Positions 29,501-43,900 are shown, counted from the first letter of the stretch. The stretch: 64,000 nt of DNA from Lamellibrachia satsuma (GCA_033239005.1 BSQZ01000051.1:852501-916500); one strand, 5' to 3'. The notes: a model not told the origin generated them from the sequence alone. A program made the numbers and translations.

Positions 29501-30772
29501 GTTAGATTTGTTTATTTATTGTGGCACACTACTACTGCTGCATGTTAGCTGTGTTTACTTATAGTGGCACACTGCTACTGCTGCATGTTAGATGTGTTTA
29601 TTTATAGTGGCACACTGCTACTGCTGCATGTTAGTTGTGTTTATTTATAGTGGCACACTACTACTGCTGCATGTTAGATGTGTTTATTTATAGTGGCACA
29701 CTGCTACTGCTGCATGTTAGATGTGTTTATTTATTGTGGCACACTGCTACTGCTGCATGTTAGATGTGTTTATTTATAGTGGCACACTGCTACTGCTGCA
29801 TGTTAGATGTGTTTATTTATAGTGGCACACTGCTACTGCTGCATGTTAGATGTGTTTACTTATAGTGGCACACTGCTACTGCTGCATGTTAGATGTGTTT
29901 ATTTATAGTGGCACACTGCTACTGCTGCATGTTAGATGTGTTTATTTATAGTGGCACGCTGCTACTGCTGCATATTAGATGTGTTTACTTATAGTGGCAC
30001 ACTGCTACTGCTGCATGTTAGATGTGTTTATTTATAGTGGCACATTGCTACTGCTGCATGTTAGCTGTGTTTATTTATAGTGGCACACTGCTACTGCTGC
30101 ATGTTAGATGTGTTTATTTATTGTGGCACACTGCTACTGCTGCTTGTTAGATTTGTTTATTTATAGTGGCACATTGCTACTGCTGCATGTTAAATGTGTT
30201 TATATATAGTGGCACACTGCTACTGCTGCATGTTAGCTGTGTTTATTTATAGTGGCACACTGCTACTGCTGCATGTTAGATGTGTTTATTTATAGTGGCA
30301 CATTGCTACTGCTGCATGTTAGCTGTGTTTATTTATAGTGGCACACTGCTACTGCTGCATGTTAGATGTGTTTATTTATAGTGGCACATTGCTACTGCTG
30401 CATGTTAGCTGTGTTTATTTATAGTGGCACACTGCTACTGCTGCATGTTAGATGTGTTTATTTATTGTGGCACACTGCTACTGCTGCTTGTTAGATTTGT
30501 TTATTTATAGTGGCACACTGCTACTGCTGCATGTTAGATGTGTTTATTTATAGTGGCACACTGCTACTGCTGCATGTTAGCTGTGTTTATTTACAGTGGC
30601 ACACTGCTACTGCTGCATGTTAGCTGTGTTTATTTATAGCGGCACATTGCTACTGCTGCATGTTAGCTGCGTTTATTTATAGTGGCACAATGCTACTGCT
30701 GCATGTTAGATTTGTTTATTTATAAGCAAACTAGAAGAAACACTGTATATGTATGCTTTGTCAGATGCATGG

Positions 30773-30864
<92 letters not shown>

Positions 30865-31892
30865 TATATGTTATCGTCATGCTTGTAGGAATGTGGGCTC
30901 TGAGAAACTTGCCGGACGGGGCTGTACATGTGTTCAGTTCCTGTCTGGTTTGCTTTGAGGAGCTCACATTCCTGTTAATGTTCTTCCCAAAGTGGCTGCG
31001 TGATAAGCAGTCCACTTTGCAATAAAAAACGTCATTTATTTGGCCTGTTTCAATTCACTGCTACATCGGACTTGTGTTGGTTATTGCATAAATGAATTTA
31101 TGCAACTCACCAGGTGCATAACAATTTTTATGAAATAACCAAGACAGGTCGTCGTTAAACTTGCCCTGGGTGTCCGAGACTACACCGGAACTATTTGGCC
31201 AAATAAATTGTATTACTCTGCTCTAGCCAGCCAATCACGGCTTAGCGGAAACCAGTTCAAACCAGAGCCAGTAGCTTGAATCTTTCACTCCTGATTCAGT
31301 CTCTGCATTGCGAAGTTGTGACTAAAATTTGTCTCTCGAAATCCGCCCTCCTCCCCACCTTTCTTCCTTATTCTCAATGCTTAGTTTAAATGCGATTGTA
31401 CATCGTTGATGAAATAGGAAGTTGGAAGATGTCGAAACCGCTTTCCCCACTTTTGGCCTTATATAAGATGAACACGGGGGTTTGTCCCCTAGTATTTGGT
31501 GTTCATGGGGTTTTCTGCGCAGACAGGCTTCCTGTTTCTTCATCGGTATTCTGGCTTATGTTTATATAGGTTAGCGAAATGGCCCCACCTGTTTGTAATT
31601 AAATTTGTGTATTGGTGGTGGAATGTCTGTATTCTTTGCATTACATGTTCATGACGACTTCTTGATGTATATATGTTATCGTCATGCTTGTAGGAATGTG
31701 GGCTCTGAGAAACTTGCCGGACGGGGCTGTACATGTGTTCAGTTCCTGTCTGGTTTGCTTTGAGGAGCTCACATTCCTGTTAATGTTCTTCCCAAAGTGG
31801 CTGCGTGATAAGCAGTCCACTTTGTAATAAAAAACGTCATTTATTTGGCCTGTTTCAATTCACTGCTACATCGGACTTGTGTTGGTTATTGC

Positions 31893-31980
<88 letters not shown>

Positions 31981-34900
31981 TTTTAATGCTTCCAGTGATA
32001 TCAAATTTGGGCATATTTTATATAGAACCGTCTCAGTGGAGGATAATGTACCATTCAACATATGCAACATATGCATTATAATGAGATATAAATATGTTTA
32101 TATATTTTTCCTTGTTCTTTAACACGCACGCACGCACGCACGCTCGCACCCATATCTAAAAGTAACTCAGTAAATAGTATCTGATGAACGTCAGCAGATG
32201 ACATACCTCATGGACAGTGGTGAGGTAGTTGAGCAGGGACTGAAGCTCATCCTCGTTAATCCCGTTGCCTTTCAACACAAGCTGCTTCATGTACAGCAGC
32301 ATATACGCCCTCAGTTTCATGACTTCACCCTTACTGGGGCGTGGCCCATCTGGAACACAAAGCAGAATATACGCCCTCAGTTTCATGACTTCACCCTTAC
32401 TGGGGCATGGCCCATCTAGAACACAAAGTATAATATACGCCCTCAGTTTCACAACTTCACCCTTATTGGAGTGTGGCCCATCTGGAACACAAAGTAGAAT
32501 ATATGACCTCAGTTTCACAACTTCACCCTTATTGGGGCGTGGCCCATCTGGAACACAAAGTAGAATATATGCCCTCAATTTCACAACTTCACCCTTCACC
32601 TCACCTACACCCTTGGTCACCCAGTAATAGTACTTACCCCACCCTACCTTGACTCACCTACACCCTTGGTCACCCAGTAATAGTACTTACCCCACCCTAC
32701 CCTGGCTCACCTACACCCTTGGTCACCCAGTAGTACATACCCCACCCTACTCTGACTCACCTACACCCTTGGGGACGAGGCCACTGCGGTCCAGTGGGTT
32801 GGTGCTCCAGTAGTAGTATTTGAGGGTGTGGACTGTTTGGAGCACGGAGCTCACACGGCGGATGTTGTTGTAGATCTGAGCATCGTTGATGAACTCGCTA
32901 GCCAGGTAGGCATACAGTTTCATCTGTACCTGTTGGTGCAGAATTTCAGTCAGTTATGTAGAAAGCGAAAACTGTATATTATACTGAGAATAGATAATAA
33001 TAGATTGAACTGAACAGGAGTAAAAGTGGTAAACCGGGATGAGGGATGATATCTTAAGTAATCATAAGTAAGGGATGATCTTAAGTAAGGGATGATCTTA
33101 GAGCAGATGAGTTTTAGGATTTGATGTACAGTTTGATATCGTGTGAGTACCTGATCCTATGTGTACACTGAATGATGAATCAAAATATACAAATTCTTTC
33201 ACAATTATTTTTTTAAATGGGTGGGTGGATGTTAAGAAGGGTGACTTACGTCGACTGGGGAGTAGATCCACAGGGCGGGGTTGAAGAGGATGTAGTCGAA
33301 CAGGTGCTTGAGTAGGGCGCCACCTATTGGCAAGTTCACGAGGTACTTCGTGAGTTTCAGGAAGCAGTCGAGAACATCTTCAGTCACATGTTGCCGTGAC
33401 GACTGGTAGCAGAAAATAAGATTGCAGTTGGATTTTCTGTGTTTTTCAGTTATCTGACTCAGAGTAGGGGCAGGCCAACAGATGAAAATATCTTTTAACA
33501 TAAATGCTGTGTTAAATCTTTTATTGCTACAAAAAAATCAGTGTACATAAAAAATGATGTTCTCTATTTGTGATTGTCTTTATAAAATTGATTTCCTTTT
33601 AAAATTAATATTCTTTCTAAGATACAAACATGGCTTGAAAACCTTAACCAAAAAATGGCAACCATTACATGACAGCCATCATGTGATGGGTGTCATGTGA
33701 CTGACATCACATGACATGGTGGATGAGAGAGGACAACTAACCTTCTCGAGGAGATAGCTGATGACGAGGAAGCCTTTGTTTTGCACCAGTTGTTGTTGTA
33801 TGTTGACTGAACTCTCAAGTAGGTCACACAACAGACCCATCAGTGTCGAGCTGAAACACCATCAATATACAACACAATACAAACTTCTATTGCGCTAGAA
33901 TCCTTCGGAAACCCCAGTTTAGACAGTTTCTAGTTGATGTAACAATTCCAGTCGTAAACAGTTGGATCGGTTCGCTGAGCTATGGAGGATAAAAACGGGT
34001 TTACTGTAGCTGGGGTGTCTGTTATGTTTGTCTTGAATTGAGTAGTTTCAGTAGAAGTGTTTAAGATAAATTAACCATTACTTCAAAGACTGTAGTTGAA
34101 ATACTATATAATATTCCAGATTAATAAAATTTTGAGTTTTTCTTTTTATAAAAAAAACTGAATTAGGTAAAGTTTCCTGATTGTTAGTGATAACAGAAAT
34201 GTCAATAGATATGTGTATCATGCTCGAAATGTGACGATTTTCACTGGCGTTTTATGTATTGTTGACAAAACATACTGGCCATTTGTAAAATTGACATGTC
34301 CCCTTAATTTGCCGCCACAACTGCCCCAACTACCTTAAACAGGTGGTTTTTAGTCAATGACAAAATGTTACTACATTTCCTGCTGACTTAACACTAACAG
34401 GGAGTGAGTTCCACAGAATTGGTGCAGCGACTGAGGAAGCTCTAATTCCAACGTTCGTCTTAAAACTGGGAACGAAAAATGGATTTGAACCAGATGATGA
34501 TAACTGTCTGGGCTGTCTTGCAGGTGTGAGTAGCAGATGTATAAATGCTGGTTGCTAGGGTGAAAGTGCTTGATAGGTAATTGTGCAGGTATTAAAAAGA
34601 ATAGAGTATCAAACAGGAGGGCAATGCAATGATTTAAGAAGTGGTACTGAGTGAGATAAACTAGGAGACTGGGTAACTATCCTTGCCAAACAATTTTGCA
34701 CTCATTGAAGTTTTTCAAGATGTCCCTGAAAGCTGTATTGTGAAAAAGTTTATTGTAATGACATGAAGCACAAATCTAACTACCAGCAAGACATTTTGTG
34801 TCACAGCCAGCCAGCCAGCAATGCCAGCCAACCAGCCAGCCAGCAATGCCAGCCAGCAATGCCAGCCAGCCAGCAATGCCAGCCAACCAGCCAGCCAGCA

Positions 34901-37900
34901 AAGCCAGCCAACCAGCCAGCCAGACTATAGGTGTCAATATTACCACTTTCGGACAGGAATTATTGCTTTCCCTGGCTTTCCAGGTTTTTTGACGAAATGT
35001 CCTGTTTTGTTTTTAAAAAACTTTTCAATTTGTTGCACACAAGGCCACCTGTTATTTGTTGCACACAAGGCCACCTGTTATTTGTTGCACACAAGGCCAC
35101 CTGTTATTTGCATGGTCTCTAGTGATTTCACATCACCTTGTGCGTACATTCACCACAAACAAGAACAACAAATCAACCTTTCGAATTATGCAACTGGAAT
35201 GATTGCACCCAAAATATTGCGAGCTGTATTACAACCATTACAGAGAAATATATCTCCCATCAGACTTACCAGATGGTGTAGTCAATGACCTCAGACGAGT
35301 TAGTGCCAGCCTCCTGCACAAAGTCCAGCTGACCAAAGAGTGGGAAGAGCACCTGCAATATATGAGACGAACCCTTGTCAGTGTCAATGTGTCATATATG
35401 AGACGACCCCTTGTCAGTGTCAATGTGTCATATATGAGACGACCCCTTGTCAGTGTCAATGTGCATGTAAAAAACTCACATGGCAAAAAGTATATTTCAG
35501 GAGTTTTTCTTCTCTACAGTTAGTGATTCCAAGACAGGTTACATATTTACCCGAGTGGGCTCTTTTACTTCCCCTGGCATAAACACCAGATAGAAGGGAC
35601 CAACGGCTTTTAGTGGCTCTTCCGAAAGACACGGGCAAAGTGGGGTGAACGAAATTGTCCAAGTTTCAAAGTGGAAGCAGGTGGATTCGAACCCAGGTCC
35701 GTTCTAACCGCTGTACTGCTGCGCCCAGTATCCTTCTCAAAAAGTTTATTTTTCCTCTCTATGTGAACACGGAGTTTCACAACCAACAACAAAATCAGAA
35801 AGAAAAATCATCGAAATCCACCTGCTTTAAAGCTTGTTTTTCAAGACACCAACTAACCTGCAACCCCAAATACACAACCCCAAATGCACAACCCCAAACA
35901 CACAACCCCAAACTTCAGACCCAAATGAGTCTGACCCCCATTGTCTGGTACAGTCACCTGTATTCCACCGATGGAGTGCAGCGTGCTGTGAATGGAATGT
36001 GTGACCACTGCTTTGACGTCCTGCAGCATGAGTGCGTGCGGCGTGTGCACGAAGTACGACGGGTTTCCCTTGGGGGACGACTCAAGACACAGTTGACTGT
36101 CACACGCCACAGGTGTGTACATGAACACAATCGAGTTAGTCAACTTGCTGTCGTACAACACCTGGAACCAGGACATGAGATATCAGCATGCTAGTTGATA
36201 CCAGACTCTGGGACAATCTGACTCAAGTATGTTGAGAAACCTTTCAGGGTCTACTATTGCTATGCTCTACAGAGCTTTCGTCACCTCTAGGTCACTTCTA
36301 CTTAACACATGATCGAACGACAAAGAGATCTCTATGTACCAAAAGCACGTACCAAAATCTTCCATAACTCTATAGCAGTTAATGGTGCAAAAATCTGGAA
36401 CACTCTGAGCCTAGCACTACAAAATTGTAACTCCATTTATGCTTTTAAAACATGTTATCTGAAGAATATCTTTGATTAAACAACCATGACACACAAGACT
36501 ATGAACACTTTAACATGACTATTTTAGTTAACTTATTGATATTACGCATTTTATCCATATCACTTCTCGAATTGCTGAGCTACACATTTTTACTTAACTT
36601 ATTTGAATCCATTTTTAAACTATCTTTACTGTATTTTAACATATACTCTCATTTGTAATTATTTAATCATAAGCAGTACTATATCTACTTTACTTATACT
36701 CATGACCCTGGGGAACACAAAATGTATATTTCATAAGGTTTATCAAGAATAAAAAGGCTTTTATTATTATTCAGCTTCAGCCTGAACTGTTCTCTGGTGT
36801 CCCCCATCTCTGTTTGTAGTTGGATGCCCCGCCATTCATTGATTTTCTGACCCAGAAATTGTTCTCTTTGTCCAACACTGTCGTATCTCTGGCTGTGATG
36901 TTAAGGCCCTTGTTGACGTTGCGACAAAGTTCCGTGGGTATAACAATACTCTGAGGTATATTAACTAATTTTTATATGTAGTAAGATATTAACTTACTAT
37001 GATACATAGTAAGATATTAACTAACTTTGATATGTAGTAAGATATTAACTAACTTTGATACGTAGTAAGATATTAACTTACTTTGATATGTAGTAAGATA
37101 GTACCTTACTTTGATATGTAGTAAGATATTAACTTACTTTGATATGTAGTAAGATATTAACTTACTTTGATATGTAGTAAGATATTAACTTACTTTGATA
37201 TGTAGTAAGATATTAACTTACTTTGATATGTAGTAAGATATTAACTTACTTTGATATGTAGTAAGATATTAACTTACTTTGATATGCAGTAAGATATTAA
37301 CTTACTTTGATATGTAGTAAGATATTAACTTACTTTGATATGTAGTAAGATATTAACTTACTATGCTACATAGTAAGATATTAACTTACTTTGATATGTA
37401 GTAAGATATTAACTAACTTTGATACGTAGTAAGATATTAACTTACTTTGATATGTAGTAAGATAGTACCTTACTTTGATATGTAGTAAGATATTAACTTA
37501 CTTTGATATGCAGTAAGATATTAACTTACTTTGATATGCAGTAAGATATTAACTTACTTTGATACGTAGTAAGATATTAACTTACTTTGATATGCAGTAA
37601 GATATTAACTTACTTTGATATGTAGTAAGATATTAACTTACTTTGATATGCAGTAAGATATTAACTTACTTTGATATGTAGTAAGATATTAACTTACTTT
37701 GATATGTAGTAAGATAGTACCTTACTTTCATATGTAGTAAGATATTAACTTACTTTGATATGTAGTAAGATATTAACTAACTTTGATACGTAGTAAGATA
37801 TTAACTTACTTTGATGTAGTAAGGTATTTGTTGTTTTTAACTGACATTTTTTCTATTAAACTACAAATTTGAGTACCGGTAGTGACATTTCGCAGCATAA

Positions 37901-40900
37901 AAGTCAATATTTCTTTGAAGAGCTTCATTCTGCCTATGTCAATGAAAAACGTTGTCAAACTGCTTTGCATTGTACAAGTCCTACCTTCTTTATGGCTGGG
38001 TTCATTAGAATGTTGCTCTCTGACTCGAACCGGAACTGACTCTGAAATCAAAGCAACAAATCCAGTCAAGAAACCAGTATACAAACAACAATTAATAATC
38101 ATATTTTTTCAGTCAAACCTCACTAATGAGACCACTTGTAGGACTATGCTAAGTTGGTCTTAAATCTGAGGTAGTTTTAATAGTGAATCATAGTGGAAAT
38201 TGTCCTAGGCATCAGTGGGAATTGTTCTAGGTGTCAGTGGGATAAATTGCAACTACACGTCTTCTTTTTCATCAATGCATGGTTCTGTGTTATTTTAACA
38301 TTGTGCATTTAAAATGTTGGTGTTTCAATAAATAACACACAACATGTAATTAATTTAAGTGGACACACCATTTATTAATTAATATGATTCATGTACATTG
38401 TACAAACATATTATTCCTAGTAGGTTGAAATCATGCGGGATATTTATGGGCACAATTATTGTATCCCAATATATAAAAATAAACAATAACAATGCAAAAC
38501 ATCTATCACAGCCAGAATTAATATTAGTATTTTTTGCAATTCCATTAATGTTATCGCCTATATTTGATCAACAATATTTTTTTAAGGTCCCCTTTGTTCA
38601 ACGTGACACAGTCCTAGACTGAAGCCCTCACAGAACAAGTAGACATGTGACATGACATATACTTTGTAGCCAGGCCCTAGACTGAAGCTCTCACTGACCA
38701 AGTCGACATGTGACATGACATATACCTTGTAGCCAGGCCCTAGACTGTAGATGGCAGCCACCTGCTGAGCAGTGAAGGCCTCACTGAACAAGTACACATA
38801 TGACACATACCTTGTAGCCAGGCCCTAGACTGTAGATGGCAGCCACCTGCTGAGCAGTGAAGGCCTCACTGAGCAAGTACACATATGACACATACCTTGT
38901 AGCCAGGCCCTAGACTGTAGATGGCAGCCACCTGCTGAGCAGTGAAGGCCTCACTGAGCAAGTACACATATGACACATACCTTGTAGCCAGGCCCTAGAC
39001 TGTAGATGGCAGCCACCTGCTGAGCAGTGAAGGCCTCATTGAGCAAGTACACATATGACACATACCTTGTAGCCAGGCCCTAGACTGTAGATGGCAGCCA
39101 CCTGCTGAGCAGTGAAGGCCTCACTGAAGAGGTAGACTGAAGACATTTGCCCACAGAACATGGAGTCTTCGTCCATGTCTTGTTTGCAGCCCAAGTAGCA
39201 CTTGTCAAACACCTGGTGACATCAACAACAGTGATTATAGTAATGTCATGAAAACAACATGGAGATGGGCAGGTGACACAGCAGGTGACACACAGCAGGA
39301 ATGTAAGACAACACACGGACCAACAGAACAACTGAATGACAACCAAGCAGGAGCCTGAAGAGGCAGACGGAAGAGACGATGGTGTAATGACTTTAATAAC
39401 TACTAAAAAATATGAAACCCACAAGTAATCAAAAGGATGTGGTTAGTTCACCAATTGAGAAATGTCAATACTAGAGAAAGGAAAACAGTGAAGTCACTGG
39501 TCGAAGTGGAGAGGAAGATTAAGGTAGAGAAATAGTTTAGAGACTAGAAAAGAGAGTCAGAGCTAGCAGGAGTGAGAAATTAGGAGGAAGCAAGACAGGT
39601 GGAGATAGTTGAATCTGCCTCGATCTGTGTGTGGTGAATTAATATATTACAGTTGAGCCTCGTTATAACGCAGTGGTCAGGATCCACGACTTCGGACAGC
39701 GCTGTACGCGAGGCACGTTAGGTGTTCTCATATCTGCTACCAGGGAGCTACTAAACAACAGCGATCGCCACCCACTGCACCAAGTCCATGAACGCTGTCT
39801 AAGCTGTGTGTGCTTGCAGCACTGTCTTATACGCCAATATGCAGTTTATGGAACTTATTAAACTTATACTAGCATCAACGGGTATTATTTTAAAATGTCA
39901 CACCCTGTTGATTCTTGAACTGAATAAAACACATGTACGTATACCGTTATGGAATAGATCTACTACGATGATGATGTACTGGACCAATAGGCCTACGAAT
40001 CGAAAATAATAACCTGGATCTGAGCAGCCAAAAACGTATATGATTTGACAAACGTAGTATGTAAGCTGATAAAACACAGAAAACGACAATAGGTAGAATT
40101 AATAATTGTTTCACTTCGTCTTTCAACCGATCTCGACCAAAGCATAAATTTATTATGCACCACTTAACACTGATTCATCGTTTCATATGCGGATGACGAA
40201 TTCGTATTTTCGAGCACTGGTAGAGCCTTGGGTTAGGAATTTGGCATGTTGGTTTCGCGTCGCGAAAACGATTAAATTTACGATATAATGGAAGCATGTT
40301 ATTTCACCCAAGTGTTATGTTGGTATTGAATACTAAATGCATTTAAAACTGTTTATCTGATTCTTACGCGAGGTATATTTGTGAATCTCGACTGCAACTT
40401 ACAAACCGTCGAAACGAAGCCAGCGACAGCGATTGATGTCGGCGACAGTGCAAATCAAACAACACGTTGATACTCATCCATTGACATTGTTTGCCTAATT
40501 TATCTTGAGAATTGTCAAAGCAATTCTAAGTAGGCTTAAGCAGGCCCATTTGGTATTTTCCCCTGGCGGCAGAAAATGGGGGCCACGACCGACCGCGTTA
40601 TATCCGAATCCGTGTAATAATGGGGCGCGTAATAACGAGGTGCTACTGTACTATGATCCAGCAAGTGGATGCGTGTGTGCGTGCATGCGTGCATGCGTGC
40701 GTGCGTGCTTGCGTGTGTGTGTTATGCTACTCCTCCTAGATGCTTTCATCTCAAGTGCCAAACTTTCAGCGACCCCCATGATCAGGTCATGAGTTTTATT
40801 TTTAAAATACACAACCCCTTATTGCCCTTTCTAGGAACAATCAAACGACCCTTTGTAGTTATTATGTACAATTGTCTGCAATGCTACATGAACAATTACT

Positions 40901-43900
40901 TATAATTGATGACATGTCACGTGTCTTTTGTTTAATTGTCCCAAGTTACGTAACACAAGGGCAACGCGTCGACAGACGTTAGTATAACTGCCAGTATTAT
41001 GCCACAATTTTTAGTTACAATAACCAACATGACATACTGTGATATATATAGTTAGCAAGCCTACTGTGTCCTAGACCATATTTACAGAAAGGTGACTTAC
41101 ATCACTAGTGCTGACGAGCCAGGCCATTTCTGTGTGTGACACTAACTGACCGTCCACGTAGCAGTTGAGTTCGTTCTTGCTCCATCGATTGTACAAATGG
41201 ACGACACTGACCATGTACCACTGAGAACAGAAAACACTTCATTTGTGCCATAATGCTCATCACATGCTCGTACAAGTGGGGTACGGTGACATAATGCTCA
41301 TCACATGCTCGTACAAGTGGGGTACGGTGACATAATGCTCATCACATGCTCGTACAAGTGGGGTACGGTGACATAATGCTCATCACATGCTCGTACAAGT
41401 GGGGTACGGTGACATAATGCTCATCACATGCTCGTACAAGTGGGGTACGGTGACATAATGCTCATCACATGCTCGTACAAGTGGGGTACGGTGACATAAT
41501 GCTCATCACATGCTCGTACAAGTGGGGTACGGTGACATAATGCTCATCACATGCTCGTACAAGTGGGGTACAGTGACATAATGCTCATCACATGCTCGTA
41601 CAAGTGGAGTATGGTGACATAATGCTCATCACATGCTCGTACAAGTGGGGTACGGTGACATAATGCTCATCACATGCTTGTACAAGTGGGGTACGGTGAC
41701 ATAATGCTCATCACATGCTCGTACAAGTGGGGTACGATGACATAATGCTCATCACATGCTCGTACAAGTGGGGTACGGTGACATAATGCTCATCACATGC
41801 TCGTACAAGTGGGGTACGGTGACACAATGGTAAAATGCTGGACAGTCAACTTTCGCTCAGTCCCAGTTGCAACAGGGTCACTCGGTGGTATAAATGAGTA
41901 CCTTGCAATAGACAGTGATGGAATTATGAGAACAAAACAGCTTTTGTGCAGCAATTGCAGCATGGCTGAATGCTTCCAAAGTTCAAAGCAAAGTTTAAAT
42001 GGTGTTTGCATGAAAAGATCTGCAAAGTGTAATGTGCCGTGAGCCACGAATGTTGGATGGGAGTGGCATAAACTGAACACTTTGCTTTATACACAGTGTA
42101 CACATGCACCACATCCACACCCACACATGCACCACACCCACACCACACATGCACCACAAACACACCACCCACACCACACCACATGCACCACACCCAAACC
42201 AAACACGCACCACATAATACCCTCTCTACTCCGTCTTCTGTAAATCACAAAACAGTATTTGTTTTTTATTGCGAGAACATTTCAATATGTTTTTAAAATG
42301 CATCCCTTCTAAATGTTCTTTAACTAGTACTAGCAATACAGCTTAGTTTCAGCAAACTACACGGCAAGATTAGTTCCAGTAACATGGTCATAGACCATGA
42401 GAGAAACTATTACAAACTCATAAGCAGAACCAACTTTACCTTCCTTGGTACAAAGTCATACTTGACACAATGCTGGAATCCTTTTCCTTTCACCTTCATG
42501 GCAGTGATGACCAGAGCATTGCCAAGGAAATGACCATAGTAACCAATTCCCTTGCTTGTCTGGAAACTAAAATTACATGGTGGTTATAACAGGTGCTAAA
42601 TCTACTCTAATATGACGACCACTACGCTTGCAAGTTTTAGTTATTTTTACTGATGTGCTCCTGCAGTGATGATGAAACGATATTTCAGGATTTTACCAAG
42701 TTTAAAGAAATCATGGAGTAAAATTTAAATATTTGTTTCATTAGAGAACTGTAAACAGTTGTGTACTCGGAAGCAAGATAGAAACCATTTGTTTACTTGG
42801 AAGTGAGAGACCTTATACAGGTCTATGCAGAAATGAGAAACCTAATGTAGACCTACTTTGAAGTGATAGAATTGGTGTTCTTGCGACATACCTACCATTG
42901 GTCTACCAGATGTAGACCTACTTTGAAGTGATAGAATTGGTGTTCTTGCAAGTGACATACCTACCATTGGTCTACTAGATGTAGACCTACTTTGAAGTGA
43001 TAGAATTGGTGTTCTTGCAAGTGACATACCTACCGTTGGTCTACTAGATGTAGACCTACTTTGAAGTGATAGAATTGGTGTTCTTGCAAGTGACATACCT
43101 ACCGTTGGTCTACTAGATGTAGACCTACTTTGAAGTGATAGAATTGGTGTTCTTGCAAGTGACATACCTACCGTTGGTCTACTAGATGTAGACTTACTTT
43201 GAAGTGATAGAATTGGTGTTCTTGCAAGTGACATTCCTACCATTGGTCTACCAGATGTAGACCTATTTGAAGTGATAGAATTGGTGTTCTTGCAAGTGAC
43301 ATTCCTACCATTCGTCTACTATATGTAGACCTACTTTGAAGTGATAGAATTGGTGTTCTTGCAAGTGACATACCTACCATTGGTCTACTAGATGTAGACC
43401 TACTTTGAAGTGATAGAATTGGTGTTCTTGCAAGTGACATACCTACCATTGGTCTACCAGATGTAGACCTACTTTGAAGTGATAGAATTGGTGTTCTTGC
43501 AAGTGACATACCTACCATTGGTCTACTAGATGTAGACCTACTTTGAAGTGATAGAATTGGTGTTCTTGCAAGTGACATACCTACCGTTGGTCTACTAGAT
43601 GTATGTTTTGAAGTGACAGACCAAATGTAGGTATACATTGAATTGAGAGACTTAATCTGACCTAACTTAGGACTCACCAGTAGAGAAATGGTTTCTCGCG
43701 TTCAATGTTAGTGCCAGTCACCGGGTCAAGGCGGAACCAGCAGTGGAATGTCCAGCCACTTTGGTACGGCCATCGAGCAATTGGAGGCAGATGAATTCCC
43801 TGTAAGAACAGGCAGAGACATGCATACTAAGGGTCACCCTTGCCACCGGGAAAATACAATTTTGTACCCCTACACCCACAGCCTTTGTTACTATATGAAT

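Noticed and set aside
31395..31445. Hammerhead ribozyme core in the LTR-like element (TTGATGA ... GAAAC)
   Set aside because: The intervening bases cannot form stem II and the flanking stems are absent.
30720..32122. ORFs of alternating Ile and Tyr
   Set aside because: (TA)n microsatellites.
36955..37830. CRISPR-like array appearance (regular 28-bp repeats)
   Set aside because: No unique spacers between units and the host is eukaryotic; it is a minisatellite.
42842..43677. Minus-strand ORFs with 23-residue repeats ([20 protein letters not shown])
   Set aside because: 69-bp minisatellite between two well-supported exons whose phases join directly without it.
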